A stretch of DNA of 64,000 nt from Luteibacter aegosomaticola (GTDB lineage Bacteria > Pseudomonadota > Gammaproteobacteria > Xanthomonadales > Rhodanobacteraceae), in assembly GCF_023078475.1 (NCBI RefSeq), contig NZ_CP095741.1, forward strand, positions 3,348,001 through 3,412,000. Reading direction: 5' to 3'. Made by a program: the position numbers and the translations under genes. Positions within the stretch are counted from its first letter, which is position 1. Each line of letters begins with the position of its first letter. Shown in pieces: positions 30,505 to 40,558 of the stretch. The notes under the pieces are model-generated. The model searched no databases and was not told where the DNA came from. It saw only the letters and a program-made list of their open reading frames with translations.

Positions 30505-31704
30505 ATGTCCTATCCCGCCCAGGAACGCCTCGCCGCCGAGCTCGACGCCATCCGTGAGCAGGGCCTGTTCAAGGCCGAGCGCATCATCGTGTCGCCGCAG
30601 TCCGCCGAGATCGAGCTCGAGGGCGGCCGCAAGGTGCTCAACTTCTGCGCGAACAACTACCTGGGCCTGGCCGACCACCCCGAGGTGATCGCCGCCGCCA
30701 AGGACGCGCTGGACACCCACGGCTTCGGCATGGCCAGCGTGCGCTTCATCTGCGGTACGCAGGACCTGCACAAGGAGCTCGAGGCCAAGATCGCCAGCTT
30801 CTTCGGCACTGAGGATACGATCCTTTACGCCGCCTGCTTCGATGCCAACGGTGGCCTGTTCGAGCCGTTGCTGGGCGAGGAAGACGCCATCATTTCCGAT
30901 GCGCTGAACCACGCGTCGATCATCGACGGCATCCGCCTGTGCAAGGCCAAGCGCTTCCGCTATAACAACTGCGACATGGCCGACCTGGAAGCCCAGCTGC
31001 AGGCCGCCGATGCCGCCGGTGCACGCACGAAGCTGATCACCACCGATGGCGCGTTCTCGATGGACGGCTTCATCGCCCCGCTCGATGAAATCACCGCGCT
31101 GGCGAAGAAGTACAACGCCCTCGTCCATATCGATGAGTGCCATTGCACCGGCTTCCTCGGCGATACCGGCCGCGGTTCGGCTGAATACCATGGCGTGCTC
31201 GACAAGATCGATATCTTCACCGGCACCCTGGGCAAGGCCCTGGGCGGTGCGCTCGGTGGCTTCACCACCGGCCGCAAGGAAGTGATCGAGATGCTGCGCC
31301 AGCGTTCGCGCCCGTACCTGTTCTCGAACTCGCTGCCCCCACACGTCGTCGCTGCAGGTAGCAAGGTGTTCGACATGCTCGCCGCCGCAGGCGACCTTCG
31401 TGACAAGGTCAAGGCCAACACCGCGTATTTCCGCGAGAAGATGGCCGAAGCCGGTTTTGACATCCGCCCGGGCGTGCACCCGATCGTCCCGGTGATGATC
31501 TACGACGCGAAGCAGGCCCAGGCCATGGCGGCTGAACTGCTTGAGGAAGGCATCTACGTCACCGGCTTCTTCTTCCCGGTGGTGCCGAAGGACAAGGCGC
31601 GCATCCGCACGCAGATGAGCGCCGCGCACACGCGTGAGCACCTCGACAAGGCGATCGCCGCGTTCACCAAGGTCGGCAAGAAGCTGGGCGTTCTCAAGGG
31701 CTGA
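30505..31704 (+). CDS. kbl: 2-amino-3-ketobutyrate CoA ligase Kbl
   Basis: A 399-residue PLP enzyme (glycine C-acetyltransferase) that cleaves 2-amino-3-ketobutyrate with CoA to glycine and acetyl-CoA, completing threonine degradation started by Tdh. The PLP lysine lies in [15 protein letters not shown], with [14 protein letters not shown] and [13 protein letters not shown] as alpha-oxoamine synthase signatures. Length is as in E. coli (398). Start ATG at 30505 gives [13 protein letters not shown]. Confidence 0.96.
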   Translation: MSYPAQERLAAELDAIREQGLFKAERIIVSPQSAEIELEGGRKVLNFCANNYLGLADHPEVIAAAKDALDTHGFGMASVRFICGTQDLHKELEAKIASFFGTEDTILYAACFDANGGLFEPLLGEEDAIISDALNHASIIDGIRLCKAKRFRYNNCDMADLEAQLQAADAAGARTKLITTDGAFSMDGFIAPLDEITALAKKYNALVHIDECHCTGFLGDTGRGSAEYHGVLDKIDIFTGTLGKALGGALGGFTTGRKEVIEMLRQRSRPYLFSNSLPPHVVAAGSKVFDMLAAAGDLRDKVKANTAYFREKMAEAGFDIRPGVHPIVPVMIYDAKQAQAMAAELLEEGIYVTGFFFPVVPKDKARIRTQMSAAHTREHLDKAIAAFTKVGKKLGVLKG

Positions 31705-31717
31705 TGCCCTGCCCATG

Positions 31718-31812
31718 GTAGGAGCCCACCCTGTGGGCGACGCCGTTCGCGGAAGAGCTGCAGGGCCTGTAGCGCTTTGGCGAAAGATGTCGCCCACAGG
31801 GTGGGCTCCTAC
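31718..31812. repeat. Class II REP inverted pair
   Basis: A 95-base element: GTAGGAGCCCACCCTGTGGG at the left and its complement at the right, each 24 bases with GCGAC. The left inner flank is GCCGTTCGC and the right inner flank is ATCTTTCGC (read inward). It separates convergent kbl and the pseudouridine synthase gene. Confidence 0.9.
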
Positions 31813-31816
31813 CGGG

Positions 31817-32551
31817 TTAGCGGCGGCGTAGTGCGGCGACTTCGCTATCGGTGAGGTGGCGCCACTGCCCCTTCGGCAGCTCGCCCAGCGGCAGTTCGCC
31901 GATAGCGACGCGCACCAGGCGCTGCACATCGAAGCCAAGCACCTGCATCAGGCGGCGAATGTGCCGGTTACGGCCCTCATCCAGCGTGACCTCAAGCCAC
32001 GCGTTCTTCTCGCCCTGGCGCAGCAGCGCAGCGGCGCCGGCACGCAGCGGCTCGCCTTCATCAACCACGCCCTTCAGCATCGCCTCGATGGTGTTCTCAT
32101 CAGGATGGCCGGCGACCTGAACGTGGTAAGTCTTCGGCACATGCGTCGCCGGATCCGTAATGCCGGCCGCCCACACGGTGTCATTGGATAGCAGCAGCAA
32201 ACCCTCGCTGGCCTTGTCCAGCCGCCCCACGGGACCCAGCCAAGGCAGCCCGGCGCCCTCCAGCAACGAGTAGACGGTATCCCGCCCTCGCTCGTCGGAT
32301 GCGGATACGACGATGCCACGCGGCTTGTTCATCACCAGATAGACCGGTGCCGCCGCTTCCGCTGCACCCGCACCTTCAATATCGATGCGCTCAGGGCCGC
32401 GGATACGGAATTCAGGATCGCGTACGACCTTTCCGTCCACGCGCACCCTACCCTCGCGCGCCAGCTTTTCGGCCTGGCTTCGCGAACAGATGCCGCGTTT
32501 GGAGAGTGTCCGGGCGAGGCCGAAGCTGGGTGTCGATGGGGATTTGCGCAT
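31817..32551 (-). CDS. RsuA/RluB/E/F-family pseudouridine synthase
   Basis: A 244-residue rRNA pseudouridine synthase. An N-terminal S4 RNA-binding domain (LARTLSKRGICSRSQAEKLA, then GRVRVDG) is followed by the catalytic domain with VGRLDKASEGLLLLSNDT, which contains the catalytic Asp. YLVMNKPRG and GRNRHIRRL also match. S4-containing members modify 16S (RsuA) or 23S (RluB/RluE/RluF) rRNA; which site is modified cannot be settled here. Confidence 0.9.
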   Translation of the reverse strand: MRKSPSTPSFGLARTLSKRGICSRSQAEKLAREGRVRVDGKVVRDPEFRIRGPERIDIEGAGAAEAAAPVYLVMNKPRGIVVSASDERGRDTVYSLLEGAGLPWLGPVGRLDKASEGLLLLSNDTVWAAGITDPATHVPKTYHVQVAGHPDENTIEAMLKGVVDEGEPLRAGAAALLRQGEKNAWLEVTLDEGRNRHIRRLMQVLGFDVQRLVRVAIGELPLGELPKGQWRHLTDSEVAALRRR

Positions 32552-32617
32552 GGGGTCGCCATTTTACAGGCGTTTGGCTAAGGTCGGTCAGGCTGACCAC
32601 TGCAAGGATCACCTTAC

Positions 32618-33529
32618 GTGAAAGCCCGCCTCATCGCCGCCTGCGCCCTGTTCTATGGCGCCACGGCGGCCGCACAGACCGCGACACCCGTGGGCGACCC
32701 CATGCTGCATCTCTCCACGGTGCGGCTGTACCAGACGCCACCGGGCGCCAAAGGCAGCGGTCTCGAGGACATCCCGACCCTCACCGTCTTCCCGCCGTTC
32801 GGCGAACCCAATGGCACGGCCGTGATCGTGGCGCCCGGCGGGGCGTACCGCGGGCTGGCGGGCGACCTGGAAGGCCGCGAAGTCGCGGACTGGTTCGCCA
32901 CCCGTGGTGTCACGGTCTTCGTGCTGCGTTACCGGTTAGGCGGCAAGTACCCGCTCCCGGTGCCGCTCATGGACGCGCAGCGGGCCGTGCAGTACATCCG
33001 CGCCAACGCGGCCAGCTACAAGGTCGAGCCCCGCAAGATCGGGTTCATCGGATTCTCCGCCGGCGGTCATCTCGGTGCCGTGCTCGAAACCGAGGCGGCC
33101 GTTGTTCCCGGCGGCCCCGACGATGCGATCGCGCGGCAAAGTCCTCGCCCCGACTTCGTGATCCTCGGGTATCCCGCGTTCTCGATGTTCGACAAGGCGC
33201 AGCAAGGTGGCCTGGCGTACTGCCCTTCACTTGGCATCCCCGCCTCTACGTGCACGCCTGCCTACCTGAAACGCTACACGCCCGCCCTGCATATCACCGC
33301 GGCGACGCCGCCGACCTTCATCTACCACACGGCCGATGACACCTCGATTCCGGTCGAAGGCAGCGTGGAATACTTCCTCGCGCTGAAGCGCGCCGGTGTG
33401 CCGGCGGAGCTACATGTCTTCGAGAAAGGCGTGCATGGAACGGGACTCGGTGGCAGGCAACCGTCGCTACGCTTGTGGCCCGCATTGCTGGAGCAGTGGC
33501 TCATCGCCGGCGGTTTTCTGCCGCGCTAA
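32618..33529 (+). CDS. Secreted alpha/beta hydrolase, esterase-like
   Basis: A 303-residue alpha/beta hydrolase with a signal peptide (cleavage near ATAAAQ). The oxyanion stretch is VIVAPGGAYRGLA, the nucleophile elbow GFSAGGHLG and the likely acid and base are in YHTADDTSIP and KGVHGTGLG. This set resembles the acetylxylan-type esterases annotated as endo-1,4-beta-xylanase-like proteins. The start is GTG at 32618 with AAGGA about ten bases upstream. It converges on the C40 peptidase gene. Confidence 0.85.
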   Translation: MKARLIAACALFYGATAAAQTATPVGDPMLHLSTVRLYQTPPGAKGSGLEDIPTLTVFPPFGEPNGTAVIVAPGGAYRGLAGDLEGREVADWFATRGVTVFVLRYRLGGKYPLPVPLMDAQRAVQYIRANAASYKVEPRKIGFIGFSAGGHLGAVLETEAAVVPGGPDDAIARQSPRPDFVILGYPAFSMFDKAQQGGLAYCPSLGIPASTCTPAYLKRYTPALHITAATPPTFIYHTADDTSIPVEGSVEYFLALKRAGVPAELHVFEKGVHGTGLGGRQPSLRLWPALLEQWLIAGGFLPR

Positions 33530-33558
33530 AAAAAACGGCATGCCGTGGCATGCCGTTT
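33528..33558. terminator. Bidirectional intrinsic terminator
   Basis: A 12-base-pair stem (AAACGGCATGCC and its complement) with a 2-base loop between convergent genes. The minus strand ends in eight T, strong for the C40 peptidase gene; the plus strand has only three T. Confidence 0.85.
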
Positions 33559-33582
33559 CGGAAAAGTCGTTGAAGGGACCCG

Positions 33583-34293
33583 TCAGATCTTGGCGATACC
33601 TTCGGGACGCTTGGCGCCCGCGAAGTGCTTGGACCAGTAGGCCTCGTTGAGGCTATCCACTCGAACCGTCTTGCCAGCCGACGGGGAGTGGATGAACTGG
33701 CCGTTGTCGATGTAGATGCCGACATGCGAGATGGCCTTGCCGCGGGTGCGGAAGAACACCAGGTCGCCCGTCTTCATTTCGGTGCGCTTGACCGACAGGC
33801 CGGCCAGGAACTGGCTGGCGGAGTTGGTCGGCAGGTCGAGGCCAATGCTCTTGGCGAACACATAGCGGACGAAGCCGCTGCAATCGAAGCCGGCGGTCGG
33901 GGTACGGCCACCGCGGTGGTAACGGATATCGCGGAGCTTCATCGCGAACGACAGGAGCGCTTCGCGGGCGTGGCCATCGACGTGGCCGGCGAGCTTGGCG
34001 GTGGCGGCGGCGACGAGGCTGTCGTCGTCATCGTCCGAATCGACCGCATCGGCTTCCTGCGTGTCCTGGGCCGAAGCGACCGTGGCAGCCGGCTTGGGCG
34101 CGAAGGTCGAGGCATCCGGGACGATGGACTGCGCCAGGCCATTGGCCGGGGCGAAGACCGGAAGATCGGTGAGGAGCAGCGTCGCGGACTGGTCAAGACC
34201 CTGCGGGGCCTGAACGGTGTCGGCGATGGCGGGTGTAACGGCGGCGATACAGCAGGTAGCTAACGCGAGAGCGGTCAGTCGCTTGAATTGCAT
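33583..34293 (-). CDS. NlpC/P60 (C40) family peptidoglycan hydrolase
   Basis: A 236-residue secreted cell-wall endopeptidase. A signal peptide (AVTPAIADT) and a linker of about 90 residues containing an acidic run (DSDDDDD) precede the NlpC/P60 domain at about residues 105-225. Catalytic Cys is in AGFDCSGFVRYVF and His in ISHVGIYIDNGQFIHSP. The family cleaves stem-peptide bonds in peptidoglycan. A 255-base AT-rich gap precedes it. Confidence 0.92.
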   Translation of the reverse strand: MQFKRLTALALATCCIAAVTPAIADTVQAPQGLDQSATLLLTDLPVFAPANGLAQSIVPDASTFAPKPAATVASAQDTQEADAVDSDDDDDSLVAAATAKLAGHVDGHAREALLSFAMKLRDIRYHRGGRTPTAGFDCSGFVRYVFAKSIGLDLPTNSASQFLAGLSVKRTEMKTGDLVFFRTRGKAISHVGIYIDNGQFIHSPSAGKTVRVDSLNEAYWSKHFAGAKRPEGIAKI

Positions 34294-34548
34294 GAGCGAG
34301 AAGGCCTGTTCATCGTGGAGTTAAGCCGCCGTTTAGGTGAGACGACCGTGAACGAGTGGTGAAGTTAGCAAACCCGATTAGCCCGGTTGTTGGCATAAAG
34401 TTAAAAATCGCCATTCCTAGGAAATATTGTGACGATTCGCCAAAATATTACGGATCCTTTACGACAATCCTGAACGGATTGAAGCACTTGCTTCACATAA
34501 GTGATCGTCCGCAATTCAGCTAACTTTAGTGTCGCAGGTCACATTCGA
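34294..34548. promoter_or_regulatory. AT-rich gap upstream of the C40 peptidase gene
   Basis: This gap is far more AT-rich than the rest of the window, with blocks such as GTTAAAAATCG, GGAAATATTG and CAAAATATTACGG. A palindrome TGAAGC-ACTT-GCTTCA lies at 34480-34495. It is a likely promoter and operator region for the minus-strand C40 peptidase gene; I could not settle a -35/-10 pair. Confidence 0.45.
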
Positions 34549-35261
34549 TTAACTGACCGAGTCAGTTTTGTAATTACGTGCACCGAATATCGAGCTGCCA
34601 ATACGCACTTCGGTACTGCCTTCGGCGATCGCCAGGGCGTAGTCGCCACTCATCCCCATCGACAGGCGCACCAACGGATGGCCCGCATCTTGCGCGCTGT
34701 TCCGGCACTGATACAGCGCACGGAAATTAGCCCTGACCACGGCCTCGTCGTCGCTGTGTTCGGCGATGGTCATCAGGCCGCGCACCCGAAGTGAATGGAA
34801 CGCTTTGAGCTGATCGAGGAAGCCCAGGAGCTCGCCCGGGGGCAGGCCCGTCTTGCTGTCCTCGGCGGAGGTCTTCAGCTGGACGAGCACATCGATGCCC
34901 CTGCCCTGGGCCTGCAGCGCCTTGTCCAGCGCCACGGCGAGGTCGAGCCGGTCCAGCGACTGGACCTCACTGGCCAGGGCCGCCACGACCTTGGCCTTGT
35001 TCGTCTGCAGGTGGCCGATCACGACCCAGTCGAGGCCCAGCGAGGCCAGTTCGGTGGCCTTGGCCTGGATCTCCTGCACTTTGTTCTCGCCGAAGCGGCG
35101 CAGGCCAAGCCCCGCCGCTTCCGCCACCACGTCCGCGCCGAAGGTCTTGCTGACCGGCAGCAGGGTCACCTCGGCCGGATCACGGCCTGCCGCATGGCAG
35201 GCCGCGTCGATCCCCGCCCGCACGGCTGCCAGGCGGCCGGCGAGCGTGGTCAGGTCGGCCG

Positions 35262-35265
<4 letters not shown>
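34549..35265 (-). CDS. yggS: PLP homeostasis protein, YggS/PLPBP family
   Basis: A 238-residue alanine-racemase-fold protein that binds pyridoxal phosphate and buffers cellular B6 and amino-acid pools; no catalysis is established. PLP lysine is in LLPVSKTFGADV. FGENKVQEIQAKA and WVVIGHLQTNKAKVVAAL are family signatures, as is LSMGMSGDYALAIAEGST. The ATG overlaps the stop of the M20 peptidase gene by four bases. Confidence 0.95.
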
Positions 35266-36704
<1,439 letters not shown>

Positions 36705-36897
36705 GGCGCGCCTTGTTCGGTGGGGCAAAGGCCGATTGTAACAGCGCGCGCCCCGAGGCTCGGACCTGTGGGCCTGCGCCTACACGGGGAGACCGCCAAC
36801 CCGCACAGAGGCTGGCGCCGGGCACTGCTAAGCGCGGAACGCAGCGCGACGCACAGTGTCCACGCGCCATCTGGCGCCCCAACCCAAGGAGCTGCAC

Positions 36898-37233
36898 ATG
36901 TCACCTCGCCACCTGTTCCTCGCCGCCGCGCTCATCGCAGCGCCCGCCTTCGCCGCCACCCCGGTCAACGTAAACACCGCCGACGCCACCGTCCTCGCCC
37001 AGTCACTTGACGGCGTGGGCCTTGCCAAAGCGCAGGCCATCGTTGCCTGGCGCGAGGCAAACGGCCCGTTCACCTCCGCCGACCAGCTCACCGAGGTGAA
37101 GGGCATCGGCGCCTCGCTGATCGAACGCAACCGCGATGCCATCCAGGTGGATGACGGCAAGGCCGCCCCGAAAGCCCGCACCGCCAAGGCCACCAAGGCC
37201 AGGAAGGCAGCCGCGGCCGACGACGAAGGCTAA
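36898..37233 (+). CDS. ComEA-like helix-hairpin-helix protein
   Basis: A 111-residue secreted protein: signal peptide (LIAAPAFAA), then a ComEA-type helix-hairpin-helix pair, VNVNTADATVLAQSLDGVG and FTSADQLTEVKGIGASL, and a basic Lys/Ala tail. ComEA proteins bind DNA in the periplasm during natural transformation; short single-domain versions like this one are common in Proteobacteria and not always competence genes. AAGGAG sits ahead of the ATG. Confidence 0.85.
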   Translation: MSPRHLFLAAALIAAPAFAATPVNVNTADATVLAQSLDGVGLAKAQAIVAWREANGPFTSADQLTEVKGIGASLIERNRDAIQVDDGKAAPKARTAKATKARKAAAADDEG

Positions 37234-37345
37234 TCAGCAGGGGCCGCCCGCAAGGCGGCCCTTCCACTCTGCGCCCAACGCGCTACACTCGCGCCCCATG
37301 CCTGGCCGGGGGGCCGTGGCACGGAACTGGGGCGAAGAAGATCCA

Positions 37346-37795
37346 ATGATCCTTCCGCGTTACCGTATCGCCGCGTCGACCATCCAAGGGGCCGGCAAGG
37401 GCCTTTTTGTCGACGAATTCGTGGCCGCAGGCCGCATCGTCACCGCGCCCGACACCATCGACCGCACCTACCCGTGGGCCGACATCCAGGCCTCGCCGGA
37501 TCTCTACGCCGCCGCCCGCTGGTTCGAGGATCGCTACACGCTTTCCCCCGACTGGCCGGACGAATGCTACGTAAACCACAGTTTCAGCCCCACCGGACTG
37601 TGGCATCTGGGCTTTATCTTTGCTGCGAAGGATCTCCCTCAAGGCACTGAAATTACAGTGGATTATCGCCACCTCCTTGCGCCAGGGCAGGTTGAGGACT
37701 TTGCCGATGGCGAAACTGGTGAGAAAATAACCGGCTTGTCCTGGCAGGAAAGCCTCCGTGAGAGCACTCACGCGTTGGCTACGCTGCTCGGTTGA
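37346..37795 (+). CDS. SET domain protein
   Basis: A 149-residue protein that is essentially one SET domain. The N-terminal GAGKGLFVDEFVAAG matches the SET-N region, and the C-terminal half shows CYVNHSFSPTGLWHLGF (NHxxxP) and GTEITVDYRHLL, the pseudoknot motifs that form the AdoMet and lysine sites. A post-SET Cys cluster is not evident. Bacterial SET proteins may methylate protein lysines; the target is unknown. A longer reading from 37136 overlaps the HhH gene and is rejected. Confidence 0.8.
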   Translation: MILPRYRIAASTIQGAGKGLFVDEFVAAGRIVTAPDTIDRTYPWADIQASPDLYAAARWFEDRYTLSPDWPDECYVNHSFSPTGLWHLGFIFAAKDLPQGTEITVDYRHLLAPGQVEDFADGETGEKITGLSWQESLRESTHALATLLG

Positions 37796-37812
37796 AACTT
37801 CTGGTCACCTCG

Positions 37813-38355
37813 ATGGCAACTGCAGATATCCCCGTTCTGGAAACGCCGCGCTTGCGGCTCACCGCACTCACCGAACGCCATTTCGACGATTACGCCAACA
37901 TGCTGGCGGACGCCGAAAGTACGCGCTGGATCGGTGACGGCCAGCCTTTGGACCGCATGAATGCGTGGCGTTCGATGGCCATGCTGCTTGGCCACTGGGC
38001 GCTTCGTGGCTGTGGCATGTGGGCGATCGAACTGAAAGAGTCAGGCGAGTTCATCGGCCGTGCTGGCTTGATGAAGCCGGAGGGCTGGCCCGATCTGGAA
38101 CTGGGCTGGATGCTGAAGCCGGAGCACCGCCACCATGGCTATGCGACCGAGGCGGGTACGGCGATCCTGGATTTTGCGTGGAACGAGATGCACGCGCAGC
38201 GCGTGATCAGCCTGGTGCGCATCGGTAACGAGGCGTCGGATCATGTGGCTGAACGCCTGGGCGGCGAGCACATCGACAATATCGATTTCCTGGGCGGCGC
38301 GACGCACCTGTTCGCCTACTACCCGCCCCACCGCGAAGTCCGCCGCGCGAGCTAA
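37813..38355 (+). CDS. RimJ/RimL-type GNAT acetyltransferase
   Basis: A 180-residue protein of the Acetyltransf_3 type. LETPRLRLTALTERHFDDYA is the standard N-terminal block and LGWMLKPEHRHHGYATEAG the acetyl-CoA loop. The start is uncertain: ATG at 37813 begins just before the conserved block, while an in-frame TTG at 37792 overlaps the SET stop. Substrate unknown. A clear terminator follows at 38385. Confidence 0.85.
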   Translation: MATADIPVLETPRLRLTALTERHFDDYANMLADAESTRWIGDGQPLDRMNAWRSMAMLLGHWALRGCGMWAIELKESGEFIGRAGLMKPEGWPDLELGWMLKPEHRHHGYATEAGTAILDFAWNEMHAQRVISLVRIGNEASDHVAERLGGEHIDNIDFLGGATHLFAYYPPHREVRRAS

Positions 38356-38384
38356 GCGCTCCTGCTCGGCACGCTTCATCAATG

Positions 38385-38409
38385 AACCCGGCTATGTGCC
38401 GGGTTTTTT
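38385..38409 (+). terminator. Intrinsic terminator after GNAT gene
   Basis: AACCCGGC/GCCGGGTT stem, 5-base loop and T6 on the plus strand, 30 bases after the GNAT stop. It marks the left edge of the gene-free repeat island. Confidence 0.9.
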
Positions 38410-38423
38410 GTGCGCTGTCGACA

Positions 38424-38780
38424 GGGCTCGCCTTCGGCTTCGCGTTGCTCGGCCTTTGGCCATCGCGTTAGTGCTCGGACGTCTCCGGAAAGAGCCCTTG
38501 GCGCCCACCCTCGCTGCTCAGACAAGTCTCCAACGTTCGAAAAGGATGCCCCTCCGGGGCCATGTACTTATTGCCCTACGGGCGCGAACCGGCGTGCGGA
38601 CGGGGGTTTGAAACTCGCCATCCATGGCTCGGTTTCAAACGACCGGCCATCCATGGCCGGCCCCGCCTGTGGCGGCTGTTCCCGTCCGCCCGCCTCGTCT
38701 CCGACAACTCGCCTCGAGGGTGGGCGCCAAGGCCTCTCGGACACACTGAGGCTGATCGATGGGAAAGCCACCGCCGGCAA
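38424..38780 (+). repeat. Long repeat arm A of the repeat island
   Basis: About 357 bases that recur, inverted and diverged, at 39235-39597. Shared landmarks in order are CTCGCCTTCGGCTTCGCGTT, GGCGCCCACCCTCGCTGCTC, TACTTATTGCCCTACGGGCG, TTTGAAACTCGCCATCC and CTCGCCTCGAGGGTGGGCGC. An inner segment (38496-38732) is bounded by 18-base inverted repeats (CCTTGGCGCCCACCCTCG and its complement). Short reading frames run through it but have no family support. The island 38410-39613 holds no gene that I can support. Confidence 0.8.
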
Positions 38781-38820
38781 CACGGCCGACCTCGCGGCGC
38801 CCCACACCTGCCAAACGGCC

Positions 38821-38956
38821 GTAGGAGCCCACCCTGTGGGCGACATCTTTCGCCTCAGCGCCCAGGCCCTGTCGTACGGCATGATCGATCAAGGGCCAGA
38901 CGCCGCAAGACCCGCGGTCTGCCGCGAACGGCGTCGCCCACAGGGTGGGCTCCTAC
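38821..38956. repeat. Class II REP inverted pair, long spacer
   Basis: A 136-base element with the class II outer arms. Left inner flank ATCTTTCGC, right inner flank GCCGTTCGC, reversed relative to the 31718 copy. The spacer is longer than in most copies and closely resembles that at 39039. Confidence 0.9.
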
Positions 38957-38976
38957 GGGCGAGGATTGCGCCGTGG

Positions 38977-39024
38977 GCTCTCGGACACACTGAGGTTGAT
39001 CGGTCGGAAAGCCACCGCCTGACA
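38977..39024 (+). repeat. Direct repeat within the island
   Basis: CTCTCGGACACACTGAGG and a following GAAAGCCACCGCC repeat a stretch found at about 38734-38774. Together with the REP pairs that follow each copy, this makes a tandem duplication of roughly 220-240 bases (about 38734-38956 and 38977-39174). Confidence 0.7.
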
Positions 39025-39038
39025 CCGCAACCGCAATC

Positions 39039-39174
39039 GTAGGAGCCCACCCTGTGGGCGACATCTTTCGCCGCAACGCTCAGGCCCTGTCGTACGGCAC
39101 GATCGATCAAGAGCCAAGCGCCGCAAGATCCGGAATGTGCCGCGAACGGCGTCGCCCACAGGGTGGGCTCCTAC
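39039..39174. repeat. Class II REP inverted pair, long spacer
   Basis: 136 bases, the same length, polarity and spacer type as the copy at 38821. The two spacers differ by scattered substitutions. Confidence 0.9.
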
Positions 39175-39234
39175 GGGAACGTCGCGGGCACGTCGGTGGG
39201 TTTGTACCTCGGGCGATAAGGCCGGCCGCCACGA

Positions 39235-39597
39235 CCGTGGTGCCGGCTCTCCCATCACACGCCCTCAGTGCCTCGGAGAGTCCTCGGCGCCCACCCTCGA
39301 GGCGAGTTTCGCAGGCGAGGGCGACGGGCGGGAACAGCCGCCGTAGGCGGGAGCGGCCATGGATGGCCGCTCGTTTGAAACCGAGCCAGGATGGCGAGTT
39401 TCAAACCCCCGCCCGGCGACCGGTTCGCGCCCGTAGGGCAATAAGTACATTTGCCGCGTCAGCGGCACTCCTTTTCGAACGACGAGGACCTGTCTGAGCA
39501 GCGAGGGTGGGCGCCGAGGGCTCTCCTGCGACCACGTCCGAGCGCTAGCGCGATGGCGAAAGCCGAGCCAGCCCAACGCGAAGCCGAAGGCGAGCCG
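39235..39597 (-). repeat. Long repeat arm B of the repeat island
   Basis: Inverted copy of arm A, about 363 bases. The inner segment 39282-39519 is bounded by 18-base inverted repeats (CCTCGGCGCCCACCCTCG and its complement); both ends carry C/G where arm A carries T/A, so pairing is kept. Arms A and B could pair into a long cruciform or RNA duplex around the REP pairs. Confidence 0.8.
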
Positions 39598-39613
39598 TAT
39601 CGAGCGGGCAAAC

Positions 39614-39643
39614 AAAAAAGGCCGCGATTGCTCGCGGCCTTTT
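39614..39643 (-). terminator. Intrinsic terminator for membrane protein gene
   Basis: GGCCGCGA/TCGCGGCC stem with a 4-base loop, four bases beyond the stop of the 39647 gene; T6 on the minus strand. It closes the right edge of the repeat island. Confidence 0.88.
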
Positions 39644-39646
39644 CGC

Positions 39647-40558
39647 TTAAAGCGCCGGGGCGAAATCGGTGCGCCGGCGGCGATGGGCATTCACGTTCGC
39701 CAGGCGCGACAGCGCCAGCAAACGCGCCGTCCGCATCCACGCCACCACCACCACACCCAACTGCACGATCGCAAACGCCACCCAGGTACCCGTCCCCACC
39801 GCCGTCGTATGACCACGCCACGACGCAATCAACACCGCCAGGACCGCACCCACCAGCGTAATCACCAGATACACCAGCAACGTCGCAAACGGACGACGCA
39901 CGAACTGCATAAAGCCGCGACCCAGTGCACGGAACGCCGAACGCAACGTGATATCCGCGATATACGCCGCGCGCGCCGACTCCACCACGCACTGCACGAT
40001 CACGAACACCAGCAACGTAAAGGCCAGCGCAAGATGCGCCCACGTATCCGCACTGCTCTCCAGCACCGCCGCATCCGCCTTGTCATCCGCGAACGACTGG
40101 AAGCCGTGCATCGCCATCGCAAACAACGCATACGGCACCAGCGACAAGAGCAGCAGCCGAAGCATACGTCCGTATTCCGTGGCACCGCCCTGCAGCAACG
40201 CGCCGAAACTCAACGCCCTGCCCGCGCGGCCACCCGCCACCACCATGCCGGTGAGGAACGGCGACACCGCCAGGGTCAACAGGACGCCTGCGATGAACGC
40301 CATGCCCGTCCACGGGTTATCCCGCTGCAGGCTGCCAAACACGTCGCCGAACATCAGGCCATTGAAGTGCGCGGCGTAGCTCTCCGCATGCACGTTGTAT
40401 CCGAGCAGCTTATCGAGCGTCGCCCAAAGCGGCAGCGCCACCACCAGGGTTGGCAACAGTGTCACCAGGATCCACAACAGCAGGATCCGCCACTGCAGGC
40501 CACCCAGGGCACCGCCGCCCAGCGCGGCAAAAGCAGAGCGTTTCACTTGGCCGTTCAT
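39647..40558 (-). CDS. Hypothetical six-helix membrane protein
   Basis: A 303-residue integral membrane protein with about six hydrophobic helices (for example ILLLWILVTLLPTLVVALPL near residue 25 and FATLLVYLVITLVGAVLAVL near residue 225) and a basic C-terminus (NAHRRRRTDF). I do not recognise the family. Its ATG overlaps the stop of the M1 peptidase gene by four bases, so the two are probably co-expressed. Confidence 0.75.
   Translation of the reverse strand: MNGQVKRSAFAALGGGALGGLQWRILLLWILVTLLPTLVVALPLWATLDKLLGYNVHAESYAAHFNGLMFGDVFGSLQRDNPWTGMAFIAGVLLTLAVSPFLTGMVVAGGRAGRALSFGALLQGGATEYGRMLRLLLLSLVPYALFAMAMHGFQSFADDKADAAVLESSADTWAHLALAFTLLVFVIVQCVVESARAAYIADITLRSAFRALGRGFMQFVRRPFATLLVYLVITLVGAVLAVLIASWRGHTTAVGTGTWVAFAIVQLGVVVVAWMRTARLLALSRLANVNAHRRRRTDFAPAL

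Noticed and set aside
30133..31938. 601-residue minus-strand frame across kbl
   Set aside because: It runs opposite two real genes and through REP sequences; no recognisable domain.
38821..39174. Possible CRISPR array from repeated motifs
   Set aside because: Only two long inverted pairs with unequal, similar spacers; these are REP elements, not direct repeats with unique spacers, and there are no cas genes.
38562..39690. Short proteins containing YLLPYGREP and GFETRHP in the repeat island
   Set aside because: They are translations of the inverted repeat arms, differ in frame and ends between copies, and lack ribosome sites; treated as repeat DNA.
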